DNA of 64,000 nucleotides, from the NCBI RefSeq assembly GCF_050624435.1, contig NC_134541.1, forward strand, positions 13,344,995 through 13,408,994. Direction: 5' to 3'. This stretch comes from Tenrec ecaudatus. Its lineage: Eukaryota > Chordata > Mammalia > Afrosoricida > Tenrecidae. Positions 10,970 to 20,378 of the stretch are shown one piece after another. How positions within the stretch are numbered: position 1 is the stretch's first letter; each line of letters opens with the position of its first letter. Below the pieces are notes generated by a model. That model was not told where the DNA came from, ran no database searches, and worked only from the letters and a program-made list of their open reading frames with translations. Position numbers and translations under genes: made by a program.

Positions 10970-12240
10970 ATTTAAAAGATAGATTAAAAGCAATTGAAAA
11001 ACAAAACGAAAAACCACAGAAGACACAAAGGGACATAAATACAAAGTACAAGACTGGTGATCAAGGGCAATGTAGCCGAGAGGAATTAGTGAAGCCTGAA
11101 TGAAGGCTGAACATGATAGTGGGACAAGAGGAAAGGAAAAGGAAATAGAGGAAAGCACTAGGAGGCAAAGGGCATTTATAGAGGTCTGATTACAGGCACG
11201 TTCATATGTAAATATATATATATATATATATGATAGGGAAATAGATCTATGTACATATATGTATATGTTAAGTGTTAAGGTGGCAGACAGATGTTGGGTC
11301 TCCCTCAACGCAAGAACACTTTGTTCTAATAACCTGGCATTCCGTAATGCTCAGCTTCCCGACACGATCGCTGAAGACAAAGCGGTGCATAAGGAAAGGT
11401 GGCAAAGAAAGCTGATGGTGCCGGCTATCAAGAGATATAGTGTCTGGGGTCTTAAAGGCTTGAAGATAAACAAGCGGCCACCTAGCTGAGAAGCAACAAA
11501 GCCCACATGGAAGAAACACACCAGCTTGTGTGATCATGAGGTGTCGATGGGGTCGGATATCGGGCATCAAAGACCCAGAACAAAAAAATTGTATCAATGT
11601 GAATGAGGGGGAGTGCAGAGTGGAAACCCAAAACCCATCTGTAGCTAATTGGACATCCCCTGACAGAAGGGTCACAAGGAAGAGATGAGTGAGTCAGGGT
11701 GCAGTACAGCACCTTTGAAACATACAATTTTCCTTTAGTACTTTAGTGCTTCCTCCCCACCAGTATCACAACCCCAATTCTACCTTACAATTCTGGCTAG
11801 ACCAGATCATGTCTACTAGCACAGATAAGAGCTCGCAACACAGGGAATCCGGGACAGATAAACCCCTCAGGACCAATAATGAAAGTAGTGATACCAGGAG
11901 GGAAGGGGAAGGGGGGACCGATCACAATGATCTACATATAATCCCCTCCCTGGGGGACAGACAACAGAAAAGTGGGTGAAGGGAGACATCGGGTCAGTGT
12001 AAGGCATGAAAAATCAATAATTTATAAATTATCAAGGGTTCATGAGGGAGGGAGGGATGGAGGAGGGTGGGGAAGGGAGGGGGGGGGAATGTGGAGCTGA
12101 TACCAAGGGCTCAAGTGGAAAGAAATGTTTTGAGAACAATGATGGGAACAAGTGTACAAACGTGCTCAACACAACGGATAGACGTATGGATTGTGATAAG
12201 AGTTGTAAGAACTCCCAATAGAATGATTTGATAATAATAA
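10970..12240 (+). mobile_element. LINE 3' region, 5'-truncated sense copy
   Basis: Aligns by eye with 7230-8475 ('gatcaagggcaatgtagccgagaggaatt', 'gtgtctggggtcttaaaggcttgaag', 'ggacatcccctgacagaaggg'), ending with 'gattgtgataagagttg' and an A/T-rich tail. A short (TA)n tract at 11208-11232 sits inside it. Confidence 0.75.
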
Positions 12241-12289
12241 GAAGAAGAATGGTGGGAGGAACCCAAAGAAACCCCTTCCTAGGATTGGT

Positions 12290-12395
12290 CTGAACAGCTA
12301 CTAAGCACCTGGCTGCCAACAGAAAGGTTGGCGGTTCAAACCTACCCAGAACGCCTGGTGATCTGCTTCTGAAAGAGTTGCCGTTCTTAGGTGGT
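12290..12395 (+). repeat. AfroSINE 5' half
   Basis: 'cagctactaagcacctggctgccaacagaaaggttggcggttcaaacc' is the tRNA-like head with B box. The body then differs from standard AfroSINE ('gaacgcctggtgatctgcttctg'), a subtype also seen at 34580 and 9770. Confidence 0.7.
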
Positions 12396-12424
12396 GTTTG
12401 GACTCACAGCATCAGAACCAAACA

Positions 12425-12850
12425 CCACCGGTCCTGAGCCAGACGCACAGTTGCTGCTGTATGTCAGCTCATTGTTGAAGCCACTGTGTCAGGCCCTCTT
12501 GTCCAGGACCTGCCTCATCTTCGATGCTCCTCTGCGCTACCAAGCACCATGTCTGTCTCCAGGGACTGGTCTCTCCTGACAACATGTCCAAAGTACCTGG
12601 GACAAAGTCTCGCTGCCTTGCCTCCCCGTCTTTGCCGTCTGGCTGCACTTATTCCAAGGCAGATCTGTTGGTTCTTTTGGCAGGCCATGTTGCTTCAATA
12701 TTCTTTGCCAACACGGTAGTTCAAATGTGTTGGCTTTTTCACTTCCGCATGGACCAGACCATGGCTTGGATCAGATGTACCTGAGTCTTTAAAGTAACCT
12801 CGTTGCTTTTCAGCATGTTAAAGGAGTCTTGTGCAGCAGAGTGACCGCTG
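12425..12850 (-). mobile_element. RTE-type LINE 3' part, antisense
   Basis: Reads, in reverse, the 3' end of the afrotherian RTE: 'gtctccagggactggtctctcctgacaacatgtccaaagtac', then 'ttggttcttttggcaggcc', then 'caatattctttgccaacac', then 'atggcttggatcag' and 'cttgtgcagcagagtg'. This covers the segment coding the end of the reverse transcriptase ORF. Frames are broken. Confidence 0.85.
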
Positions 12851-13080
12851 GACAAAGAATAAGGGGACATCAAAGAAGTATCGAGGCCTCAGAGAGGTAG
12901 TGCTGACAGACCACGGGCATGGCGTCAGGTAAAGCTGCTTCCGAGACCATCGAAGAAGCCCTCGGGGCAGCGGGCTCACTATGAGTTGGAATCAACTCAA
13001 CAGTATCCAACAGACACCACCACCAGTCGTGGTCCAGTGGGAGACGAATCCACCGCATGTGCTATCAATCAGTGGAGGTT
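12851..13080 (+). repeat. RTE/SINE 3'-end fragment
   Basis: Contains 'ggctcactatgagttggaatcaactc' near 12975-13000, the shared terminus of RTE and AfroSINE. The sequence before it ('ggacaaagaataaggggacatcaaag') I cannot place. Confidence 0.5.
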
Positions 13081-13084
13081 TGCA

Positions 13085-13935
13085 GGCTGCTGCGATGCTG
13101 AGTTATGGAAGGAAGATCCCAACATCAGCACCTGGGGGAAAACTCATCCACACTCTTGCAATGGGCTGATGAGGCAACCTTGCTTGCAGCAAGCAGAGAA
13201 GACGTGAAGTGCTTACTGGGGAAGACCAAAGACTATCTTGACATGAAGAAACCAAAAATTCTCACCCCTGGTCCAGTAAGCAATGTCCTGATAAGCAGAG
13301 GACCAATTGAAGTCATCAGGGGGTTCGATGTTCTTGGGTTCACCCTCCCCATCGGTAGTCAGGAAATCGAACGAGGTGTAACACTGGGCAAATCTGCTGT
13401 ACAAGGTCTCAGAGCAGAGGTGTCCCCTTGAGAACTCGGGGGCATCTGGTCTAAGCGGAGCGATTGTCCATGAACTCGGCTGCATGTGGAAGCCCGGTAA
13501 AGACGAAGGAAGACCAAAGAAGAACGGATGCCTTTGAATCACGGTGTTGGCAACTCACCTTGAAGACGCCACAGACTGGCAGAGCAGCAACACAACAACC
13601 GCAAGTCTGTCTTGGAAGAAATACAGCCAGGAAGTTCCTTAGGTTCAAGGACGGTGGGACTTCGTTTCATAGACTGTAGACATGCTGTTAAGAGAGACGA
13701 TTCCCGGAGAAGGATGTCGCGCTTGGTGAAGTGGAGAATCCGTGAGGAAGAGGACAAGGAGACCCTCCCGGAGATGGACCGACACCGCCGCTGCCGGCTC
13801 AAGCATGGGAACCTTGGTGAGGACGGGCCGCCCAGGGAAGGGGGTTGTCTGCTGTACACGGGCCACATCGATGAATTCTAACCACAGTAAGGTACTGGAC
13901 AGATGTCAGCGGCACTTCCAGACAAAGTCAGACTA
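13085..13935 (+). mobile_element. RTE-type LINE reverse transcriptase region, decayed
   Basis: Sense strand shows 'ctcttgcaatgggctgatgaggcaacc' (the region that coded the RT active-site block), 'gaagacgtgaagtgcttactgggg', 'accttgaagac', 'gtcttggaagaaatacagccagg' and 'gatgtcgcgcttgg'. The coding frame is interrupted repeatedly, so this is dead. It lies opposite in strand to 12425-12850. Confidence 0.85.
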
Positions 13936-14070
13936 GAAAGAAAGACCTGACAATCTACTTCAGCCAGATGGAAACCCAGTGGATCGCGGACGAGGCAGGA
14001 CCGGGCGGCGTCTCACTCTGCTGGGCGTGGGGCCACCAGCAGCTGGGGGCCCTTGACATCAGCTTACACC
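13936..14070 (+). repeat. RTE 3' terminus
   Basis: 'gaaagaaagacctgacaatctacttcagcc' and 'gcaggaccgggcggcgtctcactctgctgggc' belong to the 3' end of the RTE family. Confidence 0.6.
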
Positions 14071-14159
14071 ACTGTTTGGCTACATCGTCTCTTTTCTCCG
14101 GCTGTACGACAAAAAATGATAGGTGTGTGGACTGAGACCCCGTCTCCTGCAAGGGAAAA

Positions 14160-14340
14160 CCGGAAACACAAACTCACTGCCCACGAGTCGAGGCTGACTC
14201 ACAGCCACCCTACAGGACGGAGTAGAACTGCCCCAGTGGGTTTCCGAGATGCTAACTCTGTGGAGCAGAAGTCTCATATTTCTCCCACAGAGCGGCTGGT
14301 GTTTTTGAATTGCTGACCTTGCGGTTAGCAGCCCAAGGAG
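14160..14340 (-). repeat. AfroSINE, antisense, full length
   Basis: From 'actcactgcccacgagtcgaggctgactc' through 'acggagtagaactgcccc' to 'agcggctggtgtttttgaattgctgacc'. Further RTE 3'-terminal sequence in sense follows at 14345-14440. Confidence 0.9.
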
Positions 14341-14762
14341 TGGATGTTCAACCTGTCATGGGACCGGGCAGTGTGTTGCCCTGCTGTGCATGGGGCTGCT
14401 GAGGGCTGGGAGTTTGGACGGCAGCTTACTGCATCAACAACATCAACAAGGGGAGTAGCCGAGCACCCTCATCCTCAGACGCAGCAGTTTCACCTTCAGA
14501 AAGCTGCCCTACGGGCAGGCTAGTGCCAGCTCACAACACACGGCCATGGGTGTGGGGTGGCGTGGGGGTGTCAGCAGTGAAAGAGAAGGACTGAGACAAT
14601 CCTAAAGGTTACCAGTGGGGGCTTCTGGGAAGACATCAGCAATGCTGGGCTCCAAGCGCAGCTTCCCTGCCTCCTGGCCGAGTGGCCATGGGACAGTTCC
14701 TCATCTTTGTGCCTCGCAGGGACCCAGGGATAACAAGAAGGCTCACCTCTGATATTCTTGCT

Positions 14763-14955
14763 AGGAGCCCTGGTGGTGCGGAGGTTGAGCGCATGCTGTT
14801 AATGGAATGGTTGGTGGTTCAATCCCACTCGCTGTTCCGAGGTGGAAACTGTGGCCGGCTGTTTTCCTAGGGACGCCAGTCTTGGAAGCAGGGCTCTGTC
14901 CTGCGGGACTGCTCCAAGTCGGGATCGGCTCAGCGGCTGGGGGCTGGGTTTGGGA
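14763..14955 (+). repeat. AfroSINE, full length
   Basis: 'aggagccctggtggtgcggaggttgagcgc' head, 'ttggtggttcaatcccac' B box, tail 'aagtcgggatcggctcagcggc'. Confidence 0.9.
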
Positions 14956-15440
14956 AGATTGTTGTGACCCTTGATGAGTTCATTCACGTGGGATAGTTGA
15001 CACACAGCCTGAGTGGTGAGTGTCTGTGCACTGCAGTGTTTCAAAGGACAGAAATGCTGTGGACTTTTCCAGAAGGTCACAGGGAGCCACAGAGCGTTAC
15101 AGGACAGCCGTTCTGGGCCTGGGTGAGGCAAGTAAGATGCCTTTGGTGGAAAATAGCAGGGGGCCTCTCCCTGCACCCCACCCCCCTGCAATCTACTTCT
15201 TCAGTCTGTGCCCTGGACGGCACTCCAGTCCCACCCGAGGTCCTGCCCTGCCCAAGAGCAGGCCAAGGGATGATGGGGTTTGAACTTTAGGAGCTGCTGC
15301 GTGGAGAACCCGCCCTGCAGGGTGAAGACCGATGCAGGGAGAGGTGTGGCCGCTGTCTGGGCAGTGGTCCCCAGGAGGGAGGGGGCTCTGATTGGGACTT
15401 CCTTCTTCCTGGGTAGTGGCACCCTGTCCTCCTTCCCACG
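14956..15440. other. Intergenic, no gene
   Basis: Low-repeat DNA. The frames here (15020-15283, 14997-15290 and minus-strand equivalents) overlap each other and have no family features. Confidence 0.4.
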
Positions 15441-15590
15441 CAAAGCCGCGTGACCTTGGGCGAGCTCATTCCCCTCTGTGCTTCCCCTCCGTGTTCCCAT
15501 CTGTGAAGTGGGGGACCATCGCAGCACGGGCCTCAGAGGACGGCTGTGGGGGTTCAGAGAGGGAGCGCGTGTCAAGCATTGGCTTCCCGG
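15440..15590 (+). repeat. MIR SINE
   Basis: 'cgtgaccttgggcgagctcattcccctctgtgcttc', 'catctgtgaagtggggg' and 'aagcattggc' follow MIR sense order. Confidence 0.8.
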
Positions 15591-16025
15591 AATTGCAGGC
15601 CGCCTCGGTCCCCATTATCACTGCCATTGTCACCACCTTCTTCCCTGTAAGTCTGGAGTCTAGCCCACTGAAACTGGGCCGGCTTCCCACTAATCTCACT
15701 CGGATCTGTGGAAGCCCCAGCAGCCCCACTGCGGACAGACACACGACCCGAGGTGGATGTGATGCAGGGGCATATGGCATGTCCCTTCCTGGCTTCAGCC
15801 CCTGCGTGTCCCACCAGTGTGACTGGACACAAACATCTCTCACCATCCTGTGGCCCTGCCACTTAGGAGCGGGGAAGGTGATCTCCTCATCCATCTGTCC
15901 TGCTCTAAAGCAGGGACAAAACTAGCCATCTGTCAGGCTCCCTGCCAACTGCCACAGGGGCTGCCTTGCTTTCTGCTGTTGTTTGGGGCTCCCCCTGGGC
16001 TCTGCATGAGAGCAACCCCCAAGAA
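15591..16025. other. Intergenic, no gene
   Basis: Contains the longest non-repeat frame nearby (15392-15925 +, 177 codons), but its first part is MIR-derived. There is no start context, domain or splice pattern to support a protein. Confidence 0.45.
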
Positions 16026-16029
16026 CCAA

Positions 16030-16310
16030 GCATCTCCCGGGCCTGCGCTGTCCTCACCACTGCAGCCACTGTGTCAGTCCCTCTCAGTGTGGAGGGTCTT
16101 CCTGTCTTTCAGGGATCCTTGACTTCACAAAGCCCCATGTGCTTTTCCAGGCGCCGGTCTCTCCTGGACACAGGACCCAAGTTCCTGAGATGTTCTCGCC
16201 TCTAAGGAGCCGTCTGGTGGTCCTTCCTCAAAGATAGAAGCTTCCTTCTGCAGGCAGTCCATGGTATAGTCCATATTCCTCACCAGCCCCTTCCTTCAAA
16301 GGCACCCATT
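16030..16310 (-). mobile_element. RTE-type LINE 3' fragment, antisense
   Basis: 'actgcagccactgtgtcagtccctctcagtgtggagggtcttcctg', 'ccggtctctcctgg' and 'aggcagtccatggtatagtcc' are reversed RTE 3' blocks. Confidence 0.75.
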
Positions 16311-16351
16311 CTTTAGGGGGTGGGCTGTTCAGGAGGGGAGGGAGTGGAGAT

Positions 16352-16391
16352 GGTGTGTGTATGTGCGTGTGTGTGCGTGTGTGTGTGTGTG
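16352..16391 (+). repeat. (GT)n microsatellite
   Basis: About 40 bp of GT repeat with single GC and AT steps. Confidence 0.95.
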
Positions 16392-16635
16392 AACCACAGG
16401 AATAGAGGGTTTAACGGGGTATTGTTGATCTCACTCAATTCTTGAGATGAGCTGTGTAAGTATCTCTAGCATGTTCCTTTGAAACTCCCCCCGCCCCCAC
16501 CCCCTCCTGTCCCCCAAATCCCCCAGATTCTTTCTCCATCAGATGTAAGTAGTGGTCTGAGTGGTTTAAAAAAAAAAGGAGGAAATGTGAACTTGAAATG
16601 GACTTGGAGTCTTCAGTGACAAACAAGTTCATCTC

Positions 16636-16672
16636 CAACAAACAAACAAACAAACAAACAAACAAACAAACA
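16636..16672 (+). repeat. (CAAA)n microsatellite
   Basis: Nine tandem CAAA units. They sit directly at the 5' side of a LINE 3' block. Confidence 0.97.
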
Positions 16673-17165
16673 CACTCCTCTAGTTCTTTAATCCTTCCTC
16701 CCCCCACCGTTCATTATGAGCTCAGTCCAATCCAGAAATTTCCGCTAGACCAGTGTGCAGGCAGTAGCACAGACAAGAGCTTTCAATATATGGAATTCAG
16801 GAAAGACAAGCCCCCTCAGAAACAGTAATGGGAGCAGCGACTCCGGGAGGACAGAGGAAGGGAAGAGAAGGGGGAAGAAGGGAGGGAAGGGAGAATGGAT
16901 CGCAATGAGGCAGAATAACCCCCCCGGGAAGAGTCCCAGGAGAGCAGGTGAAGGCAAGATATGTGCACAAAGTAATAACAACATATATTTATTAAGGGTG
17001 GCAGGGTGGGGGAGGAGGAGCTGATCTCGAAGGACTCAAGAAGAAAGATATCGTAGAGAAATTGTTGATGCCAGTGATGGAACCTGTCGGCTTGACATGA
17101 CGGGTGTATGGTTTGTCATAACATATACAAGAGCCCACAATAGAGCGCTTTGTTTTAAAAAGAAC
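16670..17165 (+). mobile_element. LINE 3' region, 5'-truncated sense copy
   Basis: Begins within 'cctctagttctttaatccttcctcc', the block also found at 7970 and 11740, includes 'gaattcaggaaagacaagcccc', and ends 'cccacaatagagcgctttgttttaaaaag'. Confidence 0.7.
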
Positions 17166-17229
17166 ACAAAACAACAGACCTGTTCTTCTGCGTGGCCCGC
17201 CTCATTCACTGCGCAGCCTGCACAGGCAG

Positions 17230-17600
17230 TGAGGCGATGGCAAACCCCGAGGCTAGACTCAGGTCACGGTCGTCCTCCAAGTGACATGTTGGCTCTGCTG
17301 ACACGACGGTACCCGGTTGACGGCTGTTTCTGGGGCATCGACCCTGGATCCCCGTAGAACGAAACCCTGGAGGGTGTTGTCACCTGCACTTCGCGTGATG
17401 TCGCTCTCCGGCCCACTGGCGAGGCTTCTCTTCCCTCTGCATGGAGGCACCGTCCGCACTGACTGAAGGCTGCAGCCTTTGGTAGCGGTCAGTCCTCCTT
17501 GCTGTCAGCAAGCACGGTCACATCCTCTGCATATGGCCGAGCCACCTGGCCAGCATGCTTCTGTCGGTAAGCTGCACTGTGGCGGGGGTGTTGCTGCGAG
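17230..17600 (-). mobile_element. RTE-type LINE fragment, antisense, very decayed
   Basis: 'cgaccctggatccccgtagaacgaaaccctgg', 'gactgaaggctgcagcctttgg', 'gctgtcagcaagcacggtcacatcctctgcatatg' match reversed RTE reverse-transcriptase sequence. C-to-T changes at CpG sites are heavy. Confidence 0.7.
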
Positions 17601-17674
17601 ACTGCATCACAGAGCAGCAGGGGCACCTTCCCCACCAAGACAGTCCACCCCTTTGGTGATCAAACGGCCTTTTC

Positions 17675-17748
17675 TTTTTTTATGTCTCCCAGGGAGTGTG
17701 CCAAGGGAGGGAGGGAGGGAGGGAGAGAGGGAGGGAGAGAGGGAGGGG

Positions 17749-17830
<82 letters not shown>

Positions 17831-17831
17831 C
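17675..17831 (-). mobile_element. Retroposed simple-repeat insert inside SPIN
   Basis: Sequence between two exact copies of 'caaacggccttttc' (17661-17674 and 17832-17845), which is a 14-bp target-site duplication. Read on the minus strand it is (CT)n, (TATC)n, (CCCT)n, a unique stretch and then a short A tail (seen as T's at 17675-17681). This matches reverse transcription of an RNA by LINE machinery. Confidence 0.8.
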
Positions 17832-18078
17832 CAAACGGCCTTTTCACAGGGGTCGCCTAAGACCATCGGGAAATACATATTTCCAATGGTCAAGAACTGA
17901 GACACCGCTCTATCCATGTCCAGGCGGGTCTGCCTACAGGCACTTATGCCCACCTACGAGTACCTGGTGTGATGACATCATCACACCAACCCTATCACAT
18001 ACAGCCCATACAAATACAGGTACATGTGACAGGGTTGGCGCCATAATGCGCTTATGAGGACCAGTCACACTTGCGTAG

Positions 18079-18168
18079 AGAGCAGCTACTGCATAGAAAG
18101 CAGCTGCTGTGTTGAAAGCAGCTACTCTGCTAAAAGCAGCTACTGTGTTGGAAGCAGCAGTATTGGAG
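18079..18168 (+). repeat. 18-bp tandem array within SPIN
   Basis: The core 'agcagct' recurs at 18081, 18099, 18117 and 18135, with a fifth diverged unit at 18153, giving a period of exactly 18 bp. Confidence 0.9.
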
Positions 18169-18419
18169 GTAAAACTTTACTTCAAGAATTATAATAGCAT
18201 ATATGCTTAAAGCATATCACTATGCTTTAATTATGTTCAATTTTTAACAATGAAAATACATCCTGCCTAGCAGATGTTTACATGACGATTCATAACAGTA
18301 GCCAAAGTACAGTGATGAAGGAGCAATAAAAATAATGTTATGGCTGGGGGGTCACCACACATGAGGAGCTGTGTGAAAGGTAGCAGCCATAGGAAGGTTG
18401 AGAACCGCTGGCCTAGGAG

Positions 18420-18770
18420 GAAGGAGGTGGTGGTCGACCTCTGGAAAAGCCAGCCAGTGAGAACCTTACAGCTTCTTTGCTGGCCTCGGGGACGTTCCCT
18501 GACAAGTCTGGCAACCTGTTGTACAAGTTCAGGCCGCATGCATGCATGTCAATGTCCAATGACGTAAAGAGTCTGGAAAGCTGTGGGTCGTTCTTAGTAG
18601 AGGTTCAAGGGACAGATAAGGGACACTTAACTTCATGTTTGTTTAGCGTGCCTTTGCTTGAATTCCATCACAAAGGGAGGCTGCTTTTCTAATGCTTGAA
18701 ACACAGGCAAGGGTGTTGAAGGGAGAGCATTCAGCTGGCATGGAGCCACCCAACAAAAACGGGCTTTCCC
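18420..18770. other. Intergenic, no feature
   Basis: Nothing recognised. Some stretches resemble the RTE 3' area ('cagcttctttgctggcctcggggacg'), but too weakly to call. Confidence 0.35.
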
Positions 18771-18774
18771 TCTA

Positions 18775-18776
<2 letters not shown>

Positions 18777-18862
<86 letters not shown>
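18777..18862 (+). repeat. Compound (TC)n(CA)n microsatellite
   Basis: About 38 bp of TC repeat passing directly into about 46 bp of CA repeat, ending 'catgcgcgcgc' (Z-DNA-prone). Confidence 0.98.
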
Positions 18863-18865
<3 letters not shown>

Positions 18866-18949
18866 CGCGCGCTTTTTCTGATCTCGTTCTCAAAACAGCC
18901 CCATGACCAAGTGAGCTGCTCCAGAGAAAGTCTGGTCTTTATGACTGTG

Positions 18950-19230
18950 TTGCCAGGCAACAGGGATGACTCATGGTGATGGAGTAGAACTTCCCTGGAG
19001 GGCTTTCTAGACGGTCATCTCTAGGATCGCACTGGCGAGGGTGGCGCCAGAGCAGGAAGTAGGTTTTGCTCTGTTGTATACAGGGTCGCTATGGGTTGGA
19101 ACCGACAACCCCAGCAGTCTTTATGAGCGTAGATCACCCAAGGGCTTTCCTTCCAAGGAGCCACTGGGTGGCGGGGGGATTTGAAACCAGCAGCCTAGCA
19201 CTTAACCACTGCACCGCCAGGACCCCCGGC
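18950..19230 (-). repeat. AfroSINE, antisense, split by an RTE 3'-end fragment
   Basis: Antisense SINE from 'caacagggatgactcatgg' to about 19030, and again from 'gtctttatgagcgtagatcac' (about 19117) to 'cttaaccactgcaccgcc'. Between them lies a sense fragment with 'tctgttgtatacagggtcgctatgggttggaaccg', the RTE terminus. Confidence 0.8.
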
Positions 19231-19261
19231 ACACGGCTAGACCCAACTCCCACCCGCCCTC

Positions 19262-19445
19262 TGCCTCGGAATCGACTGTGACTCGTAGTACCCCTGTGGG
19301 AACAGAGTAGAACTACCTCATTGGGCTTCCCAGGTGGTTATCTTTACAGGAGCGGACTGCCACATCTTTCTTCCACGGGAAGGCTGGTGGGTTTGAACAA
19401 CGGGCTTTTTAGCCCCGTGCTTAGCCATTATTCCAGCAGGGCCCT
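19262..19445 (-). repeat. AfroSINE, antisense, full length
   Basis: 'ctcggaatcgactgtgactcg', 'acagagtagaactacctc', 'gcggactgccacatctttctt', 'aggctggtgggtttgaac' and a final 'ccagcagggccctt'. Confidence 0.92.
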
Positions 19446-19464
19446 TACACTCTCCTATAGAAAT

Positions 19465-19550
19465 CTGTTACCATCCATTCTGACGCATAGTGAGCCCACG
19501 GGACAGAGTCGCACTGGCCACACGTGTCCTGATTTACCTGGATAGAAGCA
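19465..19550 (-). repeat. AfroSINE 3' part, antisense
   Basis: 'catccattctgacgcatagtgagcc' with 'acgggacagagtcgcactg'; ends abruptly near 19550. Confidence 0.7.
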
Positions 19551-19594
19551 CAGCCCGCCACCGTTTTGTCTCTTGCCTTCTTTCACTTGCTCAT

Positions 19595-19790
19595 CTTGTT
19601 GGTCTTGGTGTCGCGGTTGCATACTGGGCTACTAGCTATGAGATCAGTAGTTTGAAGCCACCAGCCACTCTGTGGGAGAAAGATGAGGCTTTGGATGCCT
19701 GTAGAGAGCTATAGTCTTGAAAACGCACAGGGGCAGCTCTACCCTGTGCTGCAGGGTCCCTTGCATCAGAGTGGGCTTTGTTGAGAGTTG
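19595..19790 (+). repeat. AfroSINE, full length
   Basis: 'gtcttggtgtcgcggttgcatactgggctac', 'agtttgaagccaccagcc', 'gaaagatgaggctttgg', 'atagtcttgaaaacgcac', 'gcagggtcccttgcatcag'. Confidence 0.88.
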
Positions 19791-20299
19791 GAGCTTGCCC
19801 GTGCACCCTCCTTTGTCACTCGATGTAGTACTCACCAGTCCACAGGCAGCTCATATTTGACTTCGTCATCCCTTCATTGGCGGGTCTTAGGTCAACTCCA
19901 GCACTTGGCTCTTAAATCTCCTGCCATCCTGACATATATCATGAAGGCATCCCGGCCCCATCCAACTCAAGTCTGTAGGTCCGATGCTAATCCGTAAGTC
20001 CCTCTGCAGGCCAGTGACACGGAAAAGGAAAGCAGGTGGGTACAAAGATGAGTGAATCCAAGGTTGGTAGGATAGTGGCAGGGTGCTGACAGCTCCCAGG
20101 ATTGGGGGATCCACCTGGAGCCACCCCTTGAGGCAGGCAGAGTTCCACAGGCAGAGGGGCAGAGAGCGATTCCTCTGTCCGTCTTGCTCTGAAACACAAG
20201 CTTAGAGCATCCAGGAACTGTCATTCAGCTGTGACTGGATTGACATGTTTGATTCCCTGCGGGTCAGCAGTGTCTAGTGCCCACAATCCCTAGTTTCCA
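19791..20299. other. Intergenic; minor repeat-like segment
   Basis: The stretch 19895-20230 ('ttaaatctcctgccatcctgac', 'tccaactcaagtctgtaggtccgatgctaatcc') resembles part of the unclassified LTR-like family in antisense, but strongly diverged. No gene. Confidence 0.4.
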
Positions 20300-20378
20300 C
20301 AGGGGGGCTTCAAAGAGTTCATGGGAATATTCCACCATCTCTTCATTCCATTTTCCCGCAAACTTTCCCCTGCAGGCT
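20300..20378. mobile_element. Possible mariner MITE
   Basis: Short imperfect palindromic unit: left 'ggggggcttcaaagagttcatggg', right 'ccattttcccgcaaactttc' followed by 'gcaggctcc'. The left end resembles the presumed terminal repeat of the mariner at 25281. Confidence 0.5.

Larger units (their letters stand above)
17640..18410 (+). mobile_element. SPIN hAT transposon, copy 1
   Basis: Non-autonomous SPIN sequence. Left part 'cacccctttggtgatcaaacggcc' is continued after an insert by 'cacaggggtcgcctaagaccatcggg', 'gtgatgacatcatcacaccaaccctatcac', and ends with the right inverted repeat 'aggttgagaaccgctg' near 18408. The extreme left terminus is eroded. No transposase is encoded. An 18-bp tandem array and a 157-bp retroposed insert lie inside. 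Confidence 0.9.
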
